Assembly: GCA_963575745.1 (NCBI GenBank)
Contig: CAUYUJ010010446.1
Span: 1,061,089 to 1,121,088, forward strand
Length of the DNA stretch: 60,000 bases
Direction: 5' to 3'
DNA from: Prorocentrum cordatum
Taxonomy: Eukaryota > Sar > Dinophyceae > Prorocentrales > Prorocentraceae
The notes under the pieces were generated by a model that saw nothing but the letters and a program-made list of their open reading frames with translations, was not told the DNA's origin and did no database searches. Each line of letters opens with the position of its first letter. The first letter of the stretch is position 1. This document shows positions 53,992 through 60,000 of the stretch, piece after piece. Position numbers and translations under genes: made by a program.

Positions 53992-54149
53992 ATGAGCTTA
54001 GGCTGCTACCCGTGCCAAGATCAATTTTCCTTCGGCATGCTCCGCTGCTTGGAAGCAATTCAAGAGAACGAGCGGCAGGCGGTGACAGGGCAGCACGAGG
54101 GCGCTGACCTGAACAGACTGAGCGAGCGGCATTCAAGACTCTGAGCCCC
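53992..54149 (-). repeat. Direct repeat B1 of the YR element
   Basis: 158 bp, 156 identical to B2 at an offset of 289. Its inner edge touches the TAG stop (54151-54149) of the last reading frame. Confidence 0.9.
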
Positions 54150-54890
54150 TACCCACTGCCATCCAGTGTCTTGGCCTTGGCCACCACCAGCACTGCGAGA
54201 TCTTTGCAGAGCGCCGCAGGGTAAGGACACGCTCTTGAGGTCCAGAACACACCGAGCGGGTCTTTACCCTTCAGTGTTATGTGCGCCTTACCAATGGCAC
54301 TACACCTTTTTTTGACAGCCTGTACGCAGGCGGAGGGACGGCTGCGCTGGCAGCCAATTGAATAGCAAAAAGGTTGTCGACTTTTTCCAGGGGGCCTGAT
54401 ACTGGCAGTAATCAACAGAAGCCCACTCGGCGTGAGCTTCGCGGGCCCTGTCCAGAAGTTCCGGGACCAGCCAGAGGCGAGACGAGCGAGGGTTCTAGAG
54501 AGAGAAAGGGACTCCCGCCTCGACGGCAGCCGCCAGCAGGCGCAGAACATTAGCGAGCAGACGATTGGCGATCCTAACCTTCTCAGCGTCCGCCGCCGCC
54601 AGCCGAGGGAGGCCGTGCACGTTAGCATCGTCCCTGAGTGGCGGCGGACCCCGCCCATCATTCTTCCTTGCCCGGCTCCACGTTTTGCAGTCCAGGCCAA
54701 CATGCACACCCGCGACCTCCTTCCGGGAGATCCTCGATACCAGACTGTCGATGAGGGATTCATCAAGAAGGTCGGCTCGCGGGTCATCAGCGTAGCCCCA
54801 GCCTTCCGAAGCCCAGCCGGCGGCGTGGACGGCCTTGGCAAAGGCGGCGGAGCCGCACATGAGCTCGACGAAAGGCCTGGCACGGGCGCG
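54149..54890 (-). pseudogene. Methyltransferase-like domain of the YR element, interrupted
   Basis: In the RT frame the sequence resumes with ARPFVELMCGSAAFAKAVHA (motif I-like), then AGVHVGLDCKTWSRARKNDG (motif IV-like with a Cys), GLPRLAAADAEKVRIANRLL and AGVPFSL. A TAG at 54497-54495 replaces what should be Glu of an ENP motif; the same frame continues NPRSSRLWLVPELLDRAREA. A run of A at about 54308-54314 causes a second break, after which another frame gives KRCSAIGKAHITLKGKDPLG and YPAALCKDLA, ending at 54149. The layout resembles a Rossmann-fold methyltransferase, nearer to C5-type (CxxS with ENP) than to the adenine type (DPPY), but this is inferred by eye. Both lesions would inactivate this copy. 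Confidence 0.6.
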
Positions 54891-54904
54891 GGCTGCGGCA
54901 CCCT

Positions 54905-56110
54905 GGCAGAAGGTGCGGGGCGGCGCATGCTGGGCGCGGGCGCCGCCTGCAGCCGCGCCGACGGCGTGGCCCTCCGCGGCCTCTGGGGCCTCGCCAGGAG
55001 CCTCTCGAGCTCGGCGTGCAGCTTCGCGGGCGCCGCCTCGGCCCTGCGGCGGACGTCGTCCGGGAGTGCTGCGAGCTCCTGCTGCGCCGGCGCATGGGCC
55101 TCGTAGCGCTTCATCGTGTAGTCGCTGGCCCACCGCCCGCGCCTCTTGATCTCGTCCATGGATCGATACCTCTTGAGGCGATCGTGCGACGGGCCCCCGT
55201 GGCGGAGCTGGTAGGGCACGCACCTGGTGGGCACCCCGGCCCGCTCCAGCGACTGGCGCCACAGGGCGCCGAGCTGCGCGGCGGTGAGACGGAACAGCGG
55301 CGCCTGCGGGTCTCCCGACCTCGCGCGCGCCAGCAGCGGGCCCAGCCAGGGCACCTCGACCGAATCGAGGAGCAAGCTCTCGTCCGACATGCTGGTCTTG
55401 CTGTACTCGCCCCTCGCGCTGGGGTGCAGGTTGAAGCCGCAGTCCGTGCACGAGCCCGAGGGGAGGAAGAGGTCCTGCTCGCGCAGGCCGACGGCCTCGG
55501 AGGGCCTGAAGTACACCCAGAACATCGTCACCACCATGAGCGCCGCGTGCGGGGACCCCAGCTGCGTGGCCATCACCAGTGCGACCAGCGCGACCACCTG
55601 CCAGGGCATCGGCGGGCGCGTCTGGCCTGGGTCCAGGCGCTTCCAGCCCTGGAGGGCCCGACAGAAACGCGGCAGGCGGAGCGACCCCTTTCGGGAAAAG
55701 TCGGGGTGCGCCGAGATGTACGCGGCATATGTTTTCAGGGCGGCGGCTCTCTCGAGCCCGATGCTCCAGGCGTAATCGGCGTAGTTCATCAGCGCCAGGT
55801 CGACCTGAGCAGCGGTGCGCAGCGGCAGCCCGAAGAGATCCACGAACGTCTGGAAGTCGTCGAGGGCGTCGTTGTAGTATGCCTGGGTCTCGGGCGCCAC
55901 CGCGTTCCACTCCAGGAAGCTCCTCTCGTCCTCCCCCACCATTGCGAACGGCCCAGAGGCCCGCAGACGGTGAGCGATCCTCTCCTCCTTCGTCGCCCCA
56001 ACGAACGGCCTGCCCTTCAGGAAGCTCTTCTGCACAATCTTGGGGCTGGCAGCCGGGCGCTTGACGGCCACCGCGCGGGGCAGGCGAGATACCTCCCGAC
56101 TTGGCATCCC
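54905..56110 (-). CDS. Tyrosine recombinase of the YR element
   Basis: It lies in the frame that ends at 54149, entered by a shift from the RT frame around 56095-56110 (WDAK in one frame, SREVSRLPRAV in the next). Core features are an N-terminal SAM-like helical domain (SFLEWNAVAPETQAYYNDAL) and catalytic Arg in VYFRPSEAVGLREQDL. A conserved-looking CGFNLHP precedes the box II region QLRHGGPSHDRLKRYRSMDE with RRGRW, and Tyr is in TMKRYEAH near 55100. The enzyme would integrate a circular DNA copy without target-site duplication. After ~54910 the frame degenerates and the methyltransferase-like domain appears in the RT frame. The RT frame remains open across this whole region, so the two ORFs overlap, as in DIRS elements. 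Confidence 0.75.
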
Positions 56111-58547
56111 AGCGCCTCGACCCTTCATCGGAAGGGTTGAGCTCCGAAGGTATCCATCGATGCTCGAACCGCGACGCAGTGGCGACGGAGTAGGCAGCCT
56201 CTCTGCGGCAGCACAGCAGAAGGGGGTAGGAGGAGCATCGCCCACGTCCTAGCGCGAGCACGGTGCCGAGGTTGTCCCCGAAACGCAGATGACGGAGACC
56301 AAAGGAGGCCTGTGCCCTCGTGATATGACGTGATGTCATGTTCGAAGCCCTCCCCTCGATAATCGTGATGGGCTCCTTGACGTGAACCCTGGCCGAGACC
56401 ACCTGCTTCCACTGGGGGCCATGCAGAGCCTGGACGGGCACCTCTGCGAACTGCGGGTTGAGCTCCCAGGGGCCCTTGACAAGGTCCATGCTGGTACTCC
56501 TGGGGGCCTTGACGGTCTCGATGTCGCTGAAGACGTCGAACGGCCCCTCCGAGGCCTCGTCGCATCCAGAACGGACTCCCAGAGCTGACCGGCGTGCCGA
56601 GATAGCCGAAGGCATGCGATATCTCCATCTCTCACTGACTGACCCGATGCGCTTGACAAGATCCGATGACAGTGTTGTCTGGCACGTCGCCATACCCGTC
56701 AGGCAAGCGTCGTAGGCGAAGACAGTCGGCGACCACTGAAGCCGAAGGTTAGCAGACATCAGCGGCAGCAAGCGACGGCACTGCTCGACTTCGCGGGCAG
56801 CTGAGGGCCAGAGACGGGCTCGCACGTGATAGCAATCTCTGACGAAATCATACAAACTCCTGAGGATCGAGAGCAGCTCCCTCTTCAGCATCAAATGATC
56901 AATGAGATGACCCACATACCTCTCCACCTCCCTCCCCGTGACTCTAGGGCGCTGCTCTAGCCACAGTGAGGCCTGGCGGAGGCGCTCGGAGCGCTCGGGC
57001 CGTGAGAAAACTCGCCCAGACGCGCCGTCGATCAGGCGGCCGAGGCTGGTGAAGACGTCGGTGGCCTCAACCACCTCGTGGATCTGCACGCCATGCTTCC
57101 TCCAGGCGTCGCAGATCTGGTGCATCAGGACATTGCATTTGTCAGGGTCAGTGCCGATCACGTTGATGTTATCGCAATAGGGTAAGAGGCAAGGGACCCC
57201 CCCGTCGAGCGGGGGCACCGGACCGTGATCGGTCAGCACCCGCGGGAACCCGAGCCCCGAGGCAGAGCAGCAGACGTGCGCATTCGCACGCTGCCCAAGC
57301 CAGAAAGCCCAAGACCAGCCCATCGGCACGACCCGCAGGAACGGCCAGACCCAGCCCCCTGAGGGGCCCTCGGGAGTGTCCACTGCCTCAACCCCCCATT
57401 GCGACAACGAAGCCTGTGACACCGGCGGCAGCGAGAAGAACAGTCCCAGCTCCTCCCTCAGGCCGAGAGCGTAGAAGTAGTTGCGCACATCAGCCTGGGC
57501 ACAGAAGAGCTTGGTGCTGAGGCTGCCGTCCTCCTCACGATCATCAGGTAGCTGAAGGCGACCGTACGCAGCCGATGTCCCCATGGCCAGCGGCGGCGGG
57601 TCGCGAAAACGTCGATTCGGCACTCTAGCGTCCCAGACGAGACGCTGTGCTCCACTCTTCTTGGCCACGAAGAAAGGGGTGACCAGGTCCTTCGGGCGGT
57701 ACGTGAACCCCAGCATGTTAGCCTTCACCAGGTCGCCGATGAAGGTGTTGTACGCCACAGGGTCACGCTTCAAAACTTCGTCCATGTAGGGAGTGACGGG
57801 CGGCTCGCTATCCAAGACGCGGGGCCACTCGTCGGGAGTCTTCATCATCGCTTGCTCGTAGTCCAGCACGTAGCTCCTCCCGATCCCGTCGAGCACCGAC
57901 TCGACAGGATGTATGACCGCACCTTCTTCTGGGATGTCGACTCGGGATCTGACGTACCTTACCACGGGACTCGGTGCCTCGTCCGCGGTGTAGGACAGGC
58001 TGGAGGCCAGGAGCTCCTTCGCGGCTCCACGGCGAGAAAAGTGAGTGTCAGACTTCGGGGCCATCCTGACCTCGTTCAAAATGGTGGCGGTCGCGAGTCG
58101 CTGAGCCGCCGTGATGGGCCCACGCTGCTCGCAAGGAGGATGGAGAGCGTTGAGGCCCGCAATGGCATCATTGGCACACTGCTCCGTCTGCCGCCTGTGA
58201 GCCAGCCTTCGCCTCGTCGACGTAGACGCTGGCGCAGAAGTAGGCGGAGTCGGCTGAATGGAGGGCAGCGGGAACAGATCACGCTGGCGATCTTCAGCTG
58301 CTCTCAGCCCAGGAGGGCGTCCCATGTCACACGATCCTCGGACGGTCGGTACCTCCCGATCCCCGAAGGCTGCCCTGGCTGGAGGACGTGAGGCGCGTGC
58401 CGCTGGGCCCCCACGGCCGCAGTCGGTCGGTACCCCACGACCCTCAGCGCCAGGAACAGCGCGAGGACGGAAGGTGCGTGCCGCCGAGGCGCCACAGGCC
58501 TTGTGTCCGTCGCGGGCCGGCCAGCCCCCGCGACTGGGAGCCGTCAT
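56090..58547 (-). CDS. ORF2 of the YR element: reverse transcriptase and RNase H
   Basis: ATG at 58547 overlaps the stop of ORF1 (ATGA). Conserved points are PFFVAKKSGAQRLVWDARVP (RT fing region), FCAQADVRNYFYALGL (motif A), VPMGWSWAFWLGQ (motif B-like) and LPYCDNINVIG (motif C, YCDN instead of YxDD). RNase H follows with VFAYDACLTG (Asp), TIIEGRASN (Glu), RFGDNLGTVL (Asp) and RWIPSELNPSDEGSR, the typical end of DIRS/pararetroviral RNase H. The second Asp of YxDD is Asn here; I recall the same in other dinoflagellate elements, so it need not be a lesion. After DEGSRRWDAK the frame stays open to 54495 but encodes Arg/Gly/Ala-rich sequence where the recombinase frame is real. Confidence 0.85.
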
Positions 58548-59767
58548 GCTCCCTGCCCGCCAGTGCCGCTGGCGTCGGTCCTGCCGCCCCCCTTGCCGCG
58601 GCGCAGCTTCTGCTCCTCCTTCGCCATTCGAGCCTCCTTGAGGATCGCGGCCCGGTCGCGCATGCCCGCGGCAACGTGGCGCTGCAAGTCGGGCGCGACC
58701 GCGGCGCCCTGGCGATGAGTGGCCCAGCCCATGAACTCGTCGGCCGCGGAGTAGTCCGGGTTCGAGGGAGAGGCCGAGTGAGCGTCTTCTATGACCTGAA
58801 TCCTGCGCACCACGAGCTCAGCGCTCTGGAGCGCTGGGGCATTGAGCTGGTCCACTGTCACCATCGCCTCCAGCACGTGGCACAGAACCTCGTGTTCGTG
58901 AATCGAGCGATCTCCATCAGGGATACGCGCCGACCTCAGCCAGTTCGAATGATGAGTGGCTGGCGTGAGCCCGGCATCACGATACGACCGCAGCACCCAA
59001 TCAGTAGTTCGCGGCCCCTGCAGCATGATGCCGCCCTCGGGCTCGTCCACGATCTGCATGTCCACGGCCTCGCTGCATGGGCGGCGGCGCGCCCCCTGCT
59101 GGTTGAACCGCACGGGCAGCGCGCGCAGGTCGTCCACGACGAAGGCGTCCACGTCGGCCATGGCCACCTGGCGCGCTCCGACGAAACCCCCTGCATGAGG
59201 CGCCAGCGCCAGGTCACCGTGAACGACGGCGCCCTGCGGGAGCGGGTCAGGCATCTGCTCGCCGCGCCGCATCCCCTGGTAGTCCTCGATCGCCAGCCAC
59301 ACTGTGCCAGCTGCTGCGGGGGCGGCCGCGGCCCCAGCGCGCGGGACTCCTCCCACCGCGCCAGCGCCGCGAGGCACGATGGCTTCCTGGGGTGCGGCCG
59401 CCGCGGGAGGACCCGCCGCGGGCGCCGCTGCGGCGGCGGGGGCAGCGGCAGCAGGCGGCGCCACGCCCCCGACGAGGAGCGAGCCCTCGCGGATCAGCTG
59501 CTGGATCTCCGCCGCCGTCGGCACCTGGCGGAAGCGGTAGACGTGGTCCGGGTCGACACCGGGCGGGGTCGCGCCCTGCGTCCCCGACCACCGCGCATCT
59601 CTGAGGTCGTCCGACGTCGTATATTCTGCATAGTGGTCTCCATCAGGCGAGAACGTGCTGACGAGCCCTGGATCCCCGATCGAGACCCCCGTCGCGAGCC
59701 TTTCATGATACACCGGCGGTCCAGGCAAGTCGTACTGGAAGAGCACGTAGTCACCTACTCTCGCCAT
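58544..59767 (-). CDS. ORF1 (gag-like) protein of the YR element
   Basis: ATG at 59767, TGA at 58546-58544, 407 residues. It starts MARVGDYVLFQYDLPGPPVY and has an Ala/Pro linker around residues 100-150. A mixed domain follows with GTVWLAIEDYQGMRRGEQMP and DVDAFVVDDLRALPVRF, then a helical segment (SIHEHEVLCHVLEAMVTVDQ) and a basic end (KEEQKLRRGKGGGR). There is no zinc knuckle. Its position ahead of RT and coupling by a four-base ATGA overlap support a structural or RNA-binding role. The family is not one that I can name. Confidence 0.65.
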   Translation of the reverse strand: MARVGDYVLFQYDLPGPPVYHERLATGVSIGDPGLVSTFSPDGDHYAEYTTSDDLRDARWSGTQGATPPGVDPDHVYRFRQVPTAAEIQQLIREGSLLVGGVAPPAAAAPAAAAAPAAGPPAAAAPQEAIVPRGAGAVGGVPRAGAAAAPAAAGTVWLAIEDYQGMRRGEQMPDPLPQGAVVHGDLALAPHAGGFVGARQVAMADVDAFVVDDLRALPVRFNQQGARRRPCSEAVDMQIVDEPEGGIMLQGPRTTDWVLRSYRDAGLTPATHHSNWLRSARIPDGDRSIHEHEVLCHVLEAMVTVDQLNAPALQSAELVVRRIQVIEDAHSASPSNPDYSAADEFMGWATHRQGAAVAPDLQRHVAAGMRDRAAILKEARMAKEEQKLRRGKGGGRTDASGTGGQGA

Positions 59768-60000
59768 TGCGTCTCCTGATCAGCTGCAGCTGCTCCCGCG
59801 CTCGATCTCCCACTCCTGCCGACTCGGCGTCGGCGCGGCCGCCGCGCCGCCAGACTGCGCCGCCCAGCCCGAGCCCCGCGGAGACTCCCGCCAGGTAGCC
59901 CCAGCAGGCCGAGGGCACGTCAAGCCCGTCAGGCCCGAGCGCCACTCCCGCAGGCGGGCAGGAGAGGTTCACCAGCGGCACGGGGCACGCTGGCGTGGGG
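59751..60000 (-). CDS. ORF0, partial, possible membrane segment
   Basis: A minus-strand frame open at the window edge ends with TGA at 59753-59751, overlapping the ORF1 start by 17 bases. It contains a hydrophobic stretch CWGYLAGVSAGLGLGGAVW followed by RRGGR, like a single transmembrane helix with positive flank, then a charged tail (RAREQLQLIRRRNGESR). The start is outside the window. The overlap arrangement suggests one RNA with coupled ORFs. Confidence 0.45.
   Translation of the reverse strand, partial: PTPACPVPLVNLSCPPAGVALGPDGLDVPSACWGYLAGVSAGLGLGGAVWRRGGRADAESAGVGDRAREQLQLIRRRNGESR

Larger units (their letters stand above)
53703..60000 (-). mobile_element. Tyrosine-recombinase (DIRS/Ngaro-like) retroelement, 5' end outside the window
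   Basis: In minus-strand order: ORF0 (partial, 60000-59751), ORF1 (59767-58544), ORF2 with RT and RNase H (58547 to ~56100), a tyrosine recombinase in another frame (~56110-54910), a methyltransferase-like domain (~54890-54149), then B1 (54149-53992), A2 (53991-53861) and B2 (53860-53703). RT-RNase H plus tyrosine recombinase defines YR retrotransposons. The B1-A2-B2 order is the 3' half of split direct repeats (Ngaro/PAT type), while a methyltransferase-like domain is known from DIRS-type elements. The matching A1 repeat should lie beyond base 60000. Confidence 0.8.

Noticed and set aside
54432-56140. Plus-strand frames opposite the recombinase
   Set aside because: They are shadows of the recombinase and methyltransferase frames; the catalytic motifs are on the minus strand.

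Overview
The window looks like nuclear DNA of a dinoflagellate. It is very GC-rich, with coding islands in a sea of homopolymers, trinucleotide runs and minisatellites. Introns are short and use both GT-AG and GC-AG boundaries. Several sequences upstream of genes resemble relics of the dinoflagellate trans-spliced leader (SL). Retroelements carry the zinc-motif C-termini I associate with dinoflagellates. No prokaryotic operon logic, rRNA or tRNA was recognised. Family comparisons are from memory and motif reading, not from searches.

All coding units that I can support lie on the minus strand, including two LINE copies and one tyrosine-recombinase retroelement. From left to right in coordinates: a gene cut by the window edge (1-595); a three-exon RGG-rich gene (695-3977); a large cytosine-C5-methyltransferase-like gene with an Ala-rich repeat region (5405-9205); a compact four-exon gene whose frame closes exactly (10770-11927); an exon with a LINE-type terminal zinc motif (12387-13028), next to a 1.27-kb array of 21-bp palindromic units (13085-14350); a Lys/Asp-repeat protein (14725-16640); a PHD/RING-like zinc-finger gene (17451-19226); a seven-exon gene of about 7 kb (20207-27087); and another multi-exon gene (28711 to about 32699). 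From 33 to 43.6 kb the window is mostly minisatellite and low-complexity DNA, with two families of interspersed ~90-bp repeats, a strong hairpin and only weak coding fragments.

From 44.3 kb onward the window is dominated by mobile elements. 44304-50870 is a nearly complete but frame-broken LINE: ORF1 zinc-ribbon protein, APE endonuclease, reverse transcriptase, RNase H and a C-terminal zinc motif. 51998-53647 is a 5'-truncated LINE. 53703-60000 is a retroelement with overlapping ORFs (membrane-like ORF0, ORF1, RT-RNase H, tyrosine recombinase, methyltransferase-like domain). It ends in a B1-A2-B2 repeat arrangement typical of split-direct-repeat YR elements; its 5' end lies outside the window. 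This element is the strongest candidate for something unusual here. Recurrent single-base frameshifts mean that either many of these copies are decayed or the assembly carries small indels.
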